Positions 25,848-33,919 of a stretch of DNA of 64,000 nucleotides are shown piece after piece; the first letter of the stretch is position 1, and each line of letters begins with the position of its first letter. The notes beneath the pieces are model-generated. The model saw only the letters and a program-made list of their open reading frames with translations. It did no database searches and was not told the origin of the DNA. The translations under genes and the position numbers were made by a program. The stretch lies in the NCBI RefSeq assembly GCF_002407065.1, contig NZ_CP023564.1, positions 3,782,001 through 3,846,000 of the forward strand, read 5' to 3'. This stretch comes from Brachybacterium ginsengisoli. Its GTDB lineage: Bacteria > Actinomycetota > Actinomycetes > Actinomycetales > Dermabacteraceae.

Positions 25848-26741
25848 GTGAGCGCAGCACAGGATCCGTCGGCCGAGCCGCCGACGAACGGGGACAGCAG
25901 GTTCCCCGATCCCTTCGCGCCCTCCCCCGGCGATCAGGACCTCCCCTGGAAGGCCACCGCCGAGCGCCGTGACCTGTGGGGGCCGGTCCAGAAGCCGCTC
26001 GAGGGGACCGTCAGCTCCCCCGCCTCCCGCGCGGTCGGCCGCCCCCGTCGCTCACCCCTGGTGCGCTTCGGGGCTCCCGTGGTGGTCGGCGGGCTCGCGG
26101 CGCTGATCACGCTGGCGGTGGTGCTCGGCACCGGGCTCGGCGGCCCGCTGCTCGCCGTGGCCGCGGCGGCCGGTGTGGGCGTGGTGGCCCTGGGCGGCGT
26201 GGGCGTCGCCGCGAACCTGCCCCGCCGTGAGCAGGAGCGCCCGGTGCTGGACGCCTCCGTCGCCGGCGGCACCCGCGAGCTGCTCGAACGGATCCTCACC
26301 GCCGACGTCACCACCCGGGAGCGCCTCGCCCCGCTGCGACCCCAGGCAACCAGCACGCCCGCCGCCGTCACCGTGCTCGACGCCGTCGGCACCCTCACGA
26401 CCAGGATCGACGCCCTGGTGGGCTCCGAGCGGCTGCAGGCACAGCGTGCGTCCTCGAGCGAGGTGATGATGCTCGAGGGGATCGCCTGCCGCTACGTGCC
26501 CGAGCTGGTCGACGCCGCGGGCGAGACCATCGGCTTCCTGCGGACCTTCGAGGGGACCGCCCGGCAGGAGGCGATGGCGAACCTCGAGAGCATCGACCGC
26601 CAGCTGGACGTGCTCCGCGAGGAGGTCGAGCAGATCGAGGGCGACATCGTCGGCGGCGTCTCCCGCTCCCTCGAGGTGCACGCCGAGTTCCTGCGCACCC
26701 GCTTCGCCGACCATCACCTGGACCCGATCATCGACGTCTGA
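25848..26741 (+). CDS. XpaC-like membrane protein, partner of TelA
   Basis: A 297-residue protein. The first 70 residues are polar and Pro-rich, followed by two adjacent membrane helices (about 75-115; VVVGGLAALITLAVVLGTGL and LLAVAAAAGVGVVALGGVGV). The soluble helical domain (130-295) contains SSEVMMLEGIACRYVPELVDA and QLDVLREEVEQIEGDI. Architecture and position directly before telA match the xpaC/telA pairs of firmicutes and actinobacteria, whose XpaC is annotated as a 5-bromo-4-chloroindolyl phosphate hydrolysis protein without known mechanism. Start is GTG 25848 after AGAAGGAG. The link to telA (58-bp gap) is clear; a stress or envelope role is only the usual family guess. Confidence 0.72.
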   Translation: MSAAQDPSAEPPTNGDSRFPDPFAPSPGDQDLPWKATAERRDLWGPVQKPLEGTVSSPASRAVGRPRRSPLVRFGAPVVVGGLAALITLAVVLGTGLGGPLLAVAAAAGVGVVALGGVGVAANLPRREQERPVLDASVAGGTRELLERILTADVTTRERLAPLRPQATSTPAAVTVLDAVGTLTTRIDALVGSERLQAQRASSSEVMMLEGIACRYVPELVDAAGETIGFLRTFEGTARQEAMANLESIDRQLDVLREEVEQIEGDIVGGVSRSLEVHAEFLRTRFADHHLDPIIDV

Positions 26742-26799
26742 TCGCCCCAGCTCCCCGACCACAGACTTCTCACCCCGCGAATCCACCCAGGAGGCCCCG

Positions 26800-28029
26800 A
26801 TGGACAAGCTCCAGCCACCCGCTCCCGCCCAGGAGATCACCCCCGCCGAGCCGGTCGCGTCGGTCGACGACGACCAGGCCGGCGCGATGCTGCCCGACGT
26901 CCCCGCCGAGCAGCAGGCCGAGCTCGAGCAGCGGGCCGACTCGTGGGTCGAACAGGTCGCCCAGCTCAACCCCCACTCCCAGGAGTACACCGCGCAGGTC
27001 AACGCGCTCGGCGCGGTCGCGCGGCGCACCTTCGAGCGCACCACCCAGACCTCCTCCCGCTTCATGCAGCAGTCGCTGCGGGAGTCGAAGGAGAAGGGCA
27101 CCGCGCAGGAGTCGGTCGCGAAGTCGCTCTCCGAGCTGCGCACCACCATGGAGGATCTTGCCCCCAAGGAGGAGACCTTCGGCAGCAAGGCGCTGGGCTG
27201 GCTGCCCGGGCGCAACGTCGCCAAGCGCTACTTCCGCACCTTCGAGTCCAACCAGGACCAGCTGGACCAGGTGCTCGGCGCGCTCGGCCGCGGCCAGGAG
27301 ATGCTGCAGAAGGACAACGCCGAGCTGGCCGTCGAGCGTCGGGCGCTGTGGGAGGACCTCGCCGCCCTGAAGAAGGCCTCCTACCTGCTGGGCCTGCTGG
27401 ACGACCGGGCGGTGCGGCGCGCCGAGCAGACCCGCGCCGAGGGCAGGGCCGCCGAGGCCGACGCCCTCGAGCGGGACGTGCTCTTCGCCGTGCGCCAGCG
27501 CCGCCAGGACGTCGCGACCCAGATCGCGGTCACCGTCCAGGCCTACCTGTCGATGGGCCTCATCGAGGACAACAACACCAAGCTCCAGCAGGGCGTGGAG
27601 CGGGCGCGGACCACCACCGTCACCGCGCTGCGCACCGCGGTGATCACCGCCCAGGCGCTCGAGAACCAGAAGATCGTGCTGGACCAGATCGACGCGGTCA
27701 ACCGCACCACCGACAACCTCATCTCCCGCACCTCGCAGATGCTCGCGGACAACTCCGTGAAGATCCAGGAGCAGGCCGCGACCTCCGGGGTCTCCGAGGA
27801 GACGCTGCAGAAGGCCTTCGACAACCTGTTCACCACGATGGACGGCATCGACGCCTTCCGCTCCCAGGCCAACCAGAACTTCCTCACCACGGTGACGAAC
27901 CTGGAGCGGCAGGTGGAGCGCTCGCAGCCCTACCTCGAGCGGATGCAGAAGGAGCAGCCCGAGCACGAGCAGATCGAGCAGGCGAGCGCGAACGCGATGG
28001 ATCTGCTCGAGATCGAGGACCCGCGATGA
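26800..28029 (+). CDS. telA: TelA-type toxic anion resistance protein
   Basis: A 409-residue cytosolic, almost wholly helical protein of the TelA family, first linked to tellurite resistance. Recognisable stretches include QVNALGAVARRTFERTTQTS, SELRTTMEDLAPKE, LGWLPGRNVAKRYFRTFESN, the central KASYLLGLLDDRAV, and LIEDNNTKLQQGVERARTTT with the following ALRTAVITAQALENQKIVLD region. Full family length, no truncation. Ribosome site AGGAGG 6 bases before the ATG. It forms an operon with the xpaC-like gene; the FadR-type regulator gene begins 37 bases after its stop and may be co-transcribed. Family members act in envelope or metal-ion stress by unknown means. Confidence 0.92.
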   Translation: MDKLQPPAPAQEITPAEPVASVDDDQAGAMLPDVPAEQQAELEQRADSWVEQVAQLNPHSQEYTAQVNALGAVARRTFERTTQTSSRFMQQSLRESKEKGTAQESVAKSLSELRTTMEDLAPKEETFGSKALGWLPGRNVAKRYFRTFESNQDQLDQVLGALGRGQEMLQKDNAELAVERRALWEDLAALKKASYLLGLLDDRAVRRAEQTRAEGRAAEADALERDVLFAVRQRRQDVATQIAVTVQAYLSMGLIEDNNTKLQQGVERARTTTVTALRTAVITAQALENQKIVLDQIDAVNRTTDNLISRTSQMLADNSVKIQEQAATSGVSEETLQKAFDNLFTTMDGIDAFRSQANQNFLTTVTNLERQVERSQPYLERMQKEQPEHEQIEQASANAMDLLEIEDPR

Positions 28030-28066
28030 CGCGCGTCCCTCTCCCCACCATGAAGGGATGGCGCTG

Positions 28067-28759
28067 ATGGCCTCAGCAGTCACCGACCGCGCGATCGGCG
28101 CGATCAAGCAGATGGTCATCGACGGGACGCTCAAGCCCGGCGATCGCCTGCCCACCGAGAGCGAGCTCTCCGAGCGGATCGGCGTCTCGCGCAACTCGCT
28201 GCGCGAGGCGGTCAAGGCGCTCTCCGTGATCCGGGTGCTGGACGTGCGCCAGGGCGACGGCACCTACGTGACCGCGCTCGAGCCCGAGCAGCTGCTCGAG
28301 TCGCTCGCGTTCGTGCTGGACCTCCATCAGGACTCCAGCTACGTGGAGATCATCGAGATCCGACGCCTGCTCGAGCCGGTCGCCGTCGAGCAGGCCTGCC
28401 CGCATCTGGTCGACGAGGACTTCGTGCGGCTCGAGCAGACCATGGCCGACCTCGACGGCAGCTCCACCATCGAGGAGCTCGTCGAGGCCGACATCGCCTT
28501 CCACCACCTGATCAACGACCGCTGCCCCAACGACTACCTCAGCTCGCTGCTGGACAGCCTGGCCAGCTCGACCTCGCGGGCGCGGGTGTGGCGAGGCCTG
28601 ACCGACGACTCGGCCGTCGAGCGGACCCTCTCGGAGCACCGCCGGATCCTGGACGCGCTGCGCGCCGGCCGCGCGGACCTGGCCCGCACCTACGCCGCGG
28701 CGCACGTCGCGGGCGTCGAGTCGTGGCTGCTCCAGAAGGGCGAGCCGCCGGTCAGCTGA
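28067..28759 (+). CDS. FadR-type GntR regulator (FCD domain)
   Basis: A 230-residue regulator: winged helix at residues 5-70 (LKPGDRLPTESELSERIGVSR, then NSLREAVKALSVIRVLDVRQ) and an all-helical FCD effector domain from about 80 (EIRRLLEPVAVEQA; DIAFHHLINDRC carries the Asp and His that bind metal in FCD proteins; EHRRILDALRAG supplies another). FCD ligands are usually organic or sugar acids. I placed the start at ATG 28067, 8 bases after AAGGGA; the ATG at 28058 is too close to that site. It faces the L-fucose cassette across a 248-bp gap and is the only regulator adjacent to it, so control of those genes is likely. Confidence 0.9.
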   Translation: MASAVTDRAIGAIKQMVIDGTLKPGDRLPTESELSERIGVSRNSLREAVKALSVIRVLDVRQGDGTYVTALEPEQLLESLAFVLDLHQDSSYVEIIEIRRLLEPVAVEQACPHLVDEDFVRLEQTMADLDGSSTIEELVEADIAFHHLINDRCPNDYLSSLLDSLASSTSRARVWRGLTDDSAVERTLSEHRRILDALRAGRADLARTYAAAHVAGVESWLLQKGEPPVS

Positions 28760-28762
28760 CGC

Positions 28763-28782
28763 GGGCGGCGGCCCAGCCGCCC
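28763..28782 (+). terminator. Hairpin after the FadR-type regulator
   Basis: GGGCGGC and GCCGCCC form a 7-bp stem around a 6-nt loop, 3 bases beyond the regulator stop. It is followed by two copies of palindromic repeat family A. Confidence 0.55.
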
Positions 28783-28805
28783 CGACGCAACAGCAGCCCT
28801 CAACG

Positions 28806-28852
28806 GTCAGCTGGCGAACCGGAATCGCGCCGGATCTGGTTCGCCAGCTGAC
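28806..28852. repeat. Intergenic palindromic repeat, family A copy 2
   Basis: GTCAGCTGGCGAACC (28806-28820) and its exact complement GGTTCGCCAGCTGAC (28838-28852) enclose a 17-nt loop ending GGATCT. Sits between convergent genes. The last bases of the regulator gene just upstream, GTCAGCTGAC (28751-28760), resemble a collapsed copy of the same arm. Confidence 0.92.
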
Positions 28853-28919
28853 AATCGGCACGCCCGGCCCGGCGAACCGCGGTGTCACCACCACCACGCG
28901 GCCACAGCAGCGCTCAACG

Positions 28920-28966
28920 GTCAGCTGGCGAACCGGAATCGCGCCGGATCTGGTTCGTCAGCTGAC
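28920..28966. repeat. Intergenic palindromic repeat, family A copy 3
   Basis: Same arms and identical loop as copy 2, 114 bases further on; the right arm carries one change (GGTTCGTCAGCTGAC) that unpairs one position. Flanks are also shared (ACAGCAGC before, ATCGGCACGCCCGGCC after), so copies 2 and 3 arose by a local duplication of about 75 bases. Confidence 0.92.
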
Positions 28967-29007
28967 TATCGGCACGCCCGGCCGGGCGAGGCCTGGCCCG
29001 GCCGCGG

Positions 29008-29946
29008 TCAGGTGGCGGGGGCCGGGTCGCCCGGGCGGCGGTAGATGCGGGCGGCGGTCCCGCGGGTCACGGCGGCGACGTCGGCCGCCTCCCAGGTGCG
29101 CACGTGGGCGAGCAGGGGCGCGAAGCCGCTGCCGAGGTCCAGGTGCGTGGGGGCGATCGGCCAGTCCGAGCCGACCATCAGACGGTCCGCGCCGAAGAGC
29201 TCGAGAGCGCGGTCCGCAGCGGCGGCGAAGTCGCCGTCACCGCTGGTCGCGAGGCCGGAGACCTTCGCGACGACGTTCGGGCAGGCCGCGATCCGCTCCA
29301 GCTGCGCGTCCCACAGCGGCATCGCCGCGGCGTCGCCCAGCGGCGGCTTGCCGAGGTGGTCCAGCACCACGGTGAGACCGGGATGGCGACGGGCCACGCA
29401 CTCCACCTGCTCCATGTGGCGCGGGAAGGCGTCGGGCACGTCGAGCGGCGGACCGGCCTCGGCGAGCAGATCCAGGGACTGCGCGACCTCGGGCCGGTCC
29501 AGGAACCCGGGGTCGGGTTCGTCGTGCACGAGATGGCGCACGCCCACGAGGTGGTCGGTGCGCTGCGGATCCGCGAGCGCCTCGCGCACGGCGGCGGGGT
29601 CCATCAGCGGCAGCCAGCCCACCACGTCGGCGCGCACGACGGTGCTCGCTCCCCCGTCCGGCCCGGCCTCGATGGCGCGGGCGGCGCGCTGGAGGTGGGC
29701 GGTGTCCGCGGTGGTGTCGTCGGCCTGGACGAGCACCACCCGGGTCACGCCGAGCTGCTCGAGGTCGGCGCGGACGCCCTCGAAGGACACGGTGCGCCGC
29801 AGCGGCTCCGCGGCGCCGGCGAGCCAGGCGTAGGAGCTCTCGGCGAGGTCCCACAGGTGCAGGTGGGTGTCGGTGACGGCCCCGGCAGCACCAGCCCCGT
29901 CGGCCCCGCCGACGACCCCGTCGGCCGACGGATCAGCGCCCGGCAT
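29008..29946 (-). CDS. Amidohydrolase, probable L-fucono-1,5-lactonase
   Basis: A 312-residue COG3618-type amidohydrolase predicted to open L-fuconolactone to L-fuconate, the second step of oxidative fucose breakdown. Metal-site motifs are DTHLHLWD (about residues 26-33), VVLDHLGKP and MVGSDWPIA with the final Asp. GVRHLVHDEPDPGFLDRP is typical of sugar lactonases in this family. Start ATG 29944-29946 lies 14 bases inside the aldo/keto reductase gene with GGGGAGA upstream; the first 20 residues are low-complexity. It is the promoter-distal gene of the five-gene fucose operon. A rhamnono- or galactonolactonase role is also possible from family alone. Confidence 0.87.
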   Translation of the reverse strand: MPGADPSADGVVGGADGAGAAGAVTDTHLHLWDLAESSYAWLAGAAEPLRRTVSFEGVRADLEQLGVTRVVLVQADDTTADTAHLQRAARAIEAGPDGGASTVVRADVVGWLPLMDPAAVREALADPQRTDHLVGVRHLVHDEPDPGFLDRPEVAQSLDLLAEAGPPLDVPDAFPRHMEQVECVARRHPGLTVVLDHLGKPPLGDAAAMPLWDAQLERIAACPNVVAKVSGLATSGDGDFAAAADRALELFGADRLMVGSDWPIAPTHLDLGSGFAPLLAHVRTWEAADVAAVTRGTAARIYRRPGDPAPAT

Positions 29947-30931
29947 CGGGGCTCTCCCCGGTCGCCGACCCCTGTCGCGCGGCGGCCTCGAGGCGGGCGA
30001 CGTCCTCCCAGGCGACCTCGGGGATCTCCACGCCCATGCGCTCGGCATTCGACTCCACCTGGGCGGCGGTGCGCATGCCCAGCGCCACGGAGCGCACCGC
30101 GGGGTGGCGCAGCGGGTACTGGACGGCGAGGTCCGGCAGGGTCACGCCGTGCCGCTCCGCGATCGCGGCGAGCTCGCGGGCGCGGGCGATCAGCTCGGCA
30201 GGAGCCTGGGCGTACTCGTAGTGGGAGTCCTCGGCGACCTGGTGCCGGGAGAGCAGGCCGGAGTTGAACACGGAGACCGCGACCACTCCCACCCCGTGCT
30301 CGATGCAGGCCTCGAGCAGCTCGGCGGAGGCCGCCTGCTCGAGCAGCGTGTAGCGGCCGGAGAGCATGACCAGGTCGATCAGCCCGGTGCGGACGGCGCG
30401 GGTGAGCACGTCGGCGTCCTTGGAGCCGACGCCGACGGCGCTGACCAGGCCCTCCTCGCGCATCGCGGCGAGGGCGGGCAGGCCCTCCTCGATCGCGGCG
30501 TCCGCCGGGCCCTCCTCGGGGTCGTGGGCGAAGAGGATGTCCACGCGGTCCAGGCCCAGGCGCTCGAGGGACTCGGCGTGCGAGCGGCGCACCCCGGCCT
30601 CGGTCCAGTCCCAGCGGCGCACGAGGTCGTCGGGGACGTGGAAGCCGTTCTCGAGGTCGTCGCCGGTGCCCGGGCCGGGCACCAGCAGGCGCCCCACCTT
30701 GGTGGAGACGAGGTACTCGTCGCGCGGGTACCCGGCCAGGCGCTCCCCGAGCCGGCGCTCGGAGGTGCCGACGCCGTAGTGCGGGGCGGTGTCGAAGTAC
30801 CGGATCCCGGCGTCCCAGGCGGCGCGCACGGCGCCGTCGGCCTCCTCGTCGGTCGTGACGCGGAAGATGTTGCCGAGCTGGGCGGCGCCGAAGCCGAGGC
30901 GCGGCAGCGCGAGCGGCTGGCGGGCGCTCAT
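29933..30931 (-). CDS. Aldo/keto reductase, probable L-fucose dehydrogenase
   Basis: A 332-residue aldo/keto reductase of the D-threo-aldose 1-dehydrogenase (pyridoxal/L-fucose dehydrogenase) branch, expected to oxidise L-fucose to L-fuconolactone. Catalytic residues: Asp and Tyr in RYFDTAPHYGVGTSERRLG, Lys in VSTKVGRLL, His in ILFAHDPEEG. SLERLGLDRVDILFAHDP is characteristic of this branch. The ATG overlaps the mutarotase stop by four bases and its 3' end overlaps the lactonase start, so the three are translationally coupled in pathway order reversed. The substrate is inferred from the surrounding mutarotase, lactonase and fuconate dehydratase. Confidence 0.9.
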   Translation of the reverse strand: MSARQPLALPRLGFGAAQLGNIFRVTTDEEADGAVRAAWDAGIRYFDTAPHYGVGTSERRLGERLAGYPRDEYLVSTKVGRLLVPGPGTGDDLENGFHVPDDLVRRWDWTEAGVRRSHAESLERLGLDRVDILFAHDPEEGPADAAIEEGLPALAAMREEGLVSAVGVGSKDADVLTRAVRTGLIDLVMLSGRYTLLEQAASAELLEACIEHGVGVVAVSVFNSGLLSRHQVAEDSHYEYAQAPAELIARARELAAIAERHGVTLPDLAVQYPLRHPAVRSVALGMRTAAQVESNAERMGVEIPEVAWEDVARLEAAARQGSATGESPDAGR

Positions 30932-31266
30932 GCGCTCACCCCCGCGGCAGGCTGCTCGGGCAGCTCCCAGACGGGACGGATCCCGGTGTCCTCGCCGCCG
31001 TAGTCGTCGACCACCTCGAGGTACTGGTTGATGTGCTCCTGCCAGCGCTGGTTGACCGGGTCCTGGGCGAGGGTGCGGCGCATCGCCTGGTAGTCCTCGA
31101 CCTCGACCAGGTGGAAGATGTCGCGGCCGTCGCGCCAGATGCGCCAGGCGTGCACGCCGGCGGCGCGCAGGGACGCGTCGAGCTCGTCGGGGATGCGGGC
31201 GTGCTCGCGGTCGTAGTCGGCCTCGCGGCCCTCTGCGATGCGGGTGTGCAGGGCGATGTTCTCCAT
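30928..31266 (-). CDS. L-rhamnose/L-fucose mutarotase (RhaM family)
   Basis: A 112-residue ferredoxin-like (dimeric alpha/beta barrel) mutarotase interconverting alpha and beta sugar anomers. Y18 and H22 (DYDREHARIP) fall at the same positions as the catalytic pair of E. coli RhaM, and VHAWRIWRDGRDIFHLVEVED and VNQRWQEHINQYLE fill out the family pattern; of the first, WRIWRDGRDIFHLVE is the conserved core. Context points to L-fucose rather than rhamnose as the sugar. GGGGAG-like AGGATCTCCCC precedes the ATG. It is separated from the upstream dehydratase gene by 28 bases. Confidence 0.92.
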   Translation of the reverse strand: MENIALHTRIAEGREADYDREHARIPDELDASLRAAGVHAWRIWRDGRDIFHLVEVEDYQAMRRTLAQDPVNQRWQEHINQYLEVVDDYGGEDTGIRPVWELPEQPAAGVSA

Positions 31267-31294
31267 GGGGAGATCCTCTCAGTGCGCGCGGGGT

Positions 31295-32689
31295 TCAGGG
31301 GGCGACGGCGGCCGACGGGGCGACCGGCGCGGCGCCCGGGGTGCCGGCGGCCGACGGATCCGACAGATCCGAAGAAGCCGACGCGACCCCCTCAGCGCCC
31401 TCGGCCCAGACCGGCCCGTCGGGGAACAGGTGGTCCTGCACCGAGGCGGCGTGCATGCGCGCCCCGCCGCCGACCTCCTCGGGCGGCATGTAGGCGCCGT
31501 TCTCGATGCGCACAGGCACCTCGAAGTGCTCGTGGAGGTGGTCGACGAACTCGATGCGTCGGCGCTGGTCCTCCCCGCCCACGGCGACCGCGTCGAGGAA
31601 GGCCACGTGCTGGACCATCTCGCACAGGCCGACGCCGCCGGCGTGGGGGCAGACGGGGATGTCGAACTTCGCCGCGAGCAGCAGGATGGCGAGGTTCTCG
31701 TTGATGCCGGCGACGCGGGTGGCATCCGCCTGCAGCACGTCGATGGACCCGGCCTGCAGCAGCTGCTTGAACAGCACGCGGCTCGCACCCTGCTCGCCGG
31801 TCGCGACGCGCACGGGGCTGACCCCCTGGCGGATCGCGGCGTGGGCGAGGATGTCGTCGGGGCTGGTGGGCTCCTCGACCCAGTACGGCTCGTACGGGGC
31901 CAGGGCGCGGATCGCCTCGATCGCCTCGGCGGTGCCCCAGCGCTGGTTGGCGTCGATCGCGATCGGGAAGCCGGGGCCCATCACCTCGCGGGCGATGCGC
32001 ATGCGGCGCTCGTCGTCGGCCGGGTCGGCTCCGACCTTGAGCTTGACCATCTCGAAGCCCTCGTCGCGGGCCTCGCCGAGCAGGCGGGTGAGCTTCTCGT
32101 CGCTGTAGCCGAGCCAGCCGGGAGTGGTGGTGTAGGCGGGCACGCCGTGCTCGCGCAGGGCGGCGATGCGCTCCTCCTTGCCCTCCGCTCCGCGCCGCAG
32201 GATCTCCAGCGCCTCCTCGCGGGTCAGGGCGTCCTCGAGGTAGCGCAGGTCCACGAGGTCCAGCAGCTCCTCGGGGCCGAGGGAGGCGAGGGTGAGCCAC
32301 AGCGGGCGGCCCTCGCGACGGGCGCGCAGGTCCCACAGGGCGTTGACCACGGCGCCGATCGCCATGGTCATGACGCCCTTGTCGGGGCCGAGCCAGCGCA
32401 GCTGCGAATCGTGGGTGAGCTCGCGGTACATCCCGCCGAGGTCGGCGAGGACCTCCTCGACGTCCCGGCCCACGAGGTGCGGGGCGAGCGCGGCGATCGC
32501 GGCGCTCTGCACGTCGTTGCCGCGGCCGATGGTGAACACCAGGGCGGTGCCCTCGTCGGGGGTGTCGGTGCGCACGGTGAGGTACGCGGCCGAGTAGTCC
32601 GGGTCGGTGTTCATGGCATCGGAGCCGTCGAGATCACGGCTGGTGGGGAAGCGGACGTCCTGGACGTCCAGGGCGGTGAAGATGCTCAT
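31295..32689 (-). CDS. L-fuconate dehydratase (enolase superfamily)
   Basis: Converts L-fuconate to 2-keto-3-deoxy-L-fuconate with Mg2+. The 464-residue protein has the capping-domain motif [18 protein letters not shown], specific for this subgroup, then [10 protein letters not shown], the KxK pair in VKLKVG, metal ligands Asp (IAIDANQRW), Glu (YWVEEPTSP) and Glu ([10 protein letters not shown]), and the His base in [11 protein letters not shown]. About 30 extra Ala/Pro-rich residues follow the usual C terminus (from [14 protein letters not shown]). ATG 32687-32689. It follows the FAH hydrolase after 77 bases that include a 15-bp tandem repeat. Motif match to FucD makes this the anchor for naming the cassette. 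Confidence 0.93.
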   Translation of the reverse strand: MSIFTALDVQDVRFPTSRDLDGSDAMNTDPDYSAAYLTVRTDTPDEGTALVFTIGRGNDVQSAAIAALAPHLVGRDVEEVLADLGGMYRELTHDSQLRWLGPDKGVMTMAIGAVVNALWDLRARREGRPLWLTLASLGPEELLDLVDLRYLEDALTREEALEILRRGAEGKEERIAALREHGVPAYTTTPGWLGYSDEKLTRLLGEARDEGFEMVKLKVGADPADDERRMRIAREVMGPGFPIAIDANQRWGTAEAIEAIRALAPYEPYWVEEPTSPDDILAHAAIRQGVSPVRVATGEQGASRVLFKQLLQAGSIDVLQADATRVAGINENLAILLLAAKFDIPVCPHAGGVGLCEMVQHVAFLDAVAVGGEDQRRRIEFVDHLHEHFEVPVRIENGAYMPPEEVGGGARMHAASVQDHLFPDGPVWAEGAEGVASASSDLSDPSAAGTPGAAPVAPSAAVAP

Positions 32690-32730
32690 CGGGTCGCTCT
32701 CTGCGAGGTGGCCGCGGCCGAGGAGGTCGT

Positions 32731-32775
32731 GGCGGGGTACGTCGTGGCGGGTCAGATCGTGGCGGGTCAGATCGT
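32731..32775. repeat. 15-bp tandem repeat between the FAH hydrolase and fuconate dehydratase genes
   Basis: Three units of GGCGGGTCAGATCGT type begin at 32731 (diverged), 32746 and 32761 (identical). The stop codon of the FAH gene (32767-32769 on the plus strand) lies inside the last unit, so unit loss or gain changes the 3' flank but duplicates a stop codon. Confidence 0.9.
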
Positions 32776-33627
32776 GGCGGGGACGAAGGTGGTGCGCTGG
32801 GCGCCGAGGTTCTCGATGCCGATCTCGACGACGTCGCCGGCGACGAGGTACGGGAAGCGGCCCGAGAGGGCGACGCCCTGCGGGGTGCCGGTGTTGATGA
32901 GGTCGCCGGGCGAGAGCACCATGAACTGCGAGAGGTGCTGGATGATCTGCGCGACGGAGAAGATCATGTCGGCGGTGGTGGAGTCCTGGCGGGGCTCGCC
33001 GTTCACGCTCGAGGCCAGGCGCAGGGTCTGGGGGTCGATCTCGTCGGCCGGGACCAGCCCGGGACCGAGCGGGTTGAAGCCGCGGGCGTTCTTGCCCTTG
33101 GACCACTGCCCGCCGGACTCGGCCAGCTGGTAGCCCCGCTCGGAGACGTCGTGGCTGGTCACGTAGCCGGCGATGACACCGAGCGCGGCCTGTTCGTCGG
33201 GCAGGTAGGCGGCCTCCATGCCGATCACGACGCCGAGCTCCACCTCCCAGTCGACCTTCTGCGCGCCCGGCGGGATCTCGACGTCGTCCTCGGGGCCCAC
33301 CACGGTGTTGGGGTGCTTGTGGAACAGGATCGGGACCGCGGGCGGCTCCGCCCCGGACTCGGCGGCGTGCGCGGCGTAGTTCTGGCCGATGCAGAGCACG
33401 GCCTGCGGGCGGGCGATCGGGGCGCCGATGCGCTCCGCGTCGGCCCCTTCCCAGACGGGCAGGTCCCCCGCGGCGAGCGCCTCGCGCACGCGCGCGATGC
33501 CGTCGGCGGCGAGGAAGCCGCCGTCGATGTCGGCGGTCAGACCGTCGAGCCGATAGGTGGCTCCCTCGGAGACCACAGCCGGCTTCTCCTGGCCCACCGG
33601 GCCGAGACGTCGCAGTTCCACGGACAT
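32767..33627 (-). CDS. FAH-family 2,4-diketo-3-deoxy-L-fuconate hydrolase
   Basis: Predicted to cleave 2,4-diketo-3-deoxy-L-fuconate into pyruvate and L-lactate, ending the non-phosphorylating fucose pathway. The 286-residue fumarylacetoacetate-hydrolase-fold protein has [33 protein letters not shown], the metal-binding [29 protein letters not shown], and [13 protein letters not shown]. It is the first gene of the fucose operon, divergent from fucP. A second, closely similar paralogue lies at 43063-43914 in the rhamnonate cassette. The 4-dehydrogenase that would supply its substrate is not encoded in this cassette. Confidence 0.88.
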   Translation of the reverse strand: MSVELRRLGPVGQEKPAVVSEGATYRLDGLTADIDGGFLAADGIARVREALAAGDLPVWEGADAERIGAPIARPQAVLCIGQNYAAHAAESGAEPPAVPILFHKHPNTVVGPEDDVEIPPGAQKVDWEVELGVVIGMEAAYLPDEQAALGVIAGYVTSHDVSERGYQLAESGGQWSKGKNARGFNPLGPGLVPADEIDPQTLRLASSVNGEPRQDSTTADMIFSVAQIIQHLSQFMVLSPGDLINTGTPQGVALSGRFPYLVAGDVVEIGIENLGAQRTTFVPATI

Positions 33628-33689
33628 TCCCTTCGTGATCGGGCTCGGTGCCTGTCGCCGCCGGCGGGGACCCGAGCCCCGTCGACCGG

Positions 33690-33705
33690 AAGATCATCCC
33701 ATCTT
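33690..33705. promoter_or_regulatory. Candidate operator in the fucose divergent region
   Basis: AAGAT-CATCCC-ATCTT is a 5+6+5 inverted repeat, extended by GGA and TCC on the outside, 63 bases upstream of the FAH hydrolase start and 215 upstream of fucP. It is the clearest dyad in the 292-bp control region and could bind the FadR-type protein of 28067. Confidence 0.35.
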
Positions 33706-33919
33706 TCCGAACGACTCGGCAACCCTCCCGTACTGCCGGGCTCATCACTCCGACCACCGACGTCGACGCAACGGGGGAAGTGCGCACGGTGTGACGGAGA
33801 GATCTGGGCCGACATGCAGGGCCGCATCGCCCCTGATAGCGTGCCGCGGGTCAGCGCAATCATCGGACCACTCCAGAGGGCCGTGATGCACTCGATGACG
33901 AGCTCTGCGAGGAACCCCC

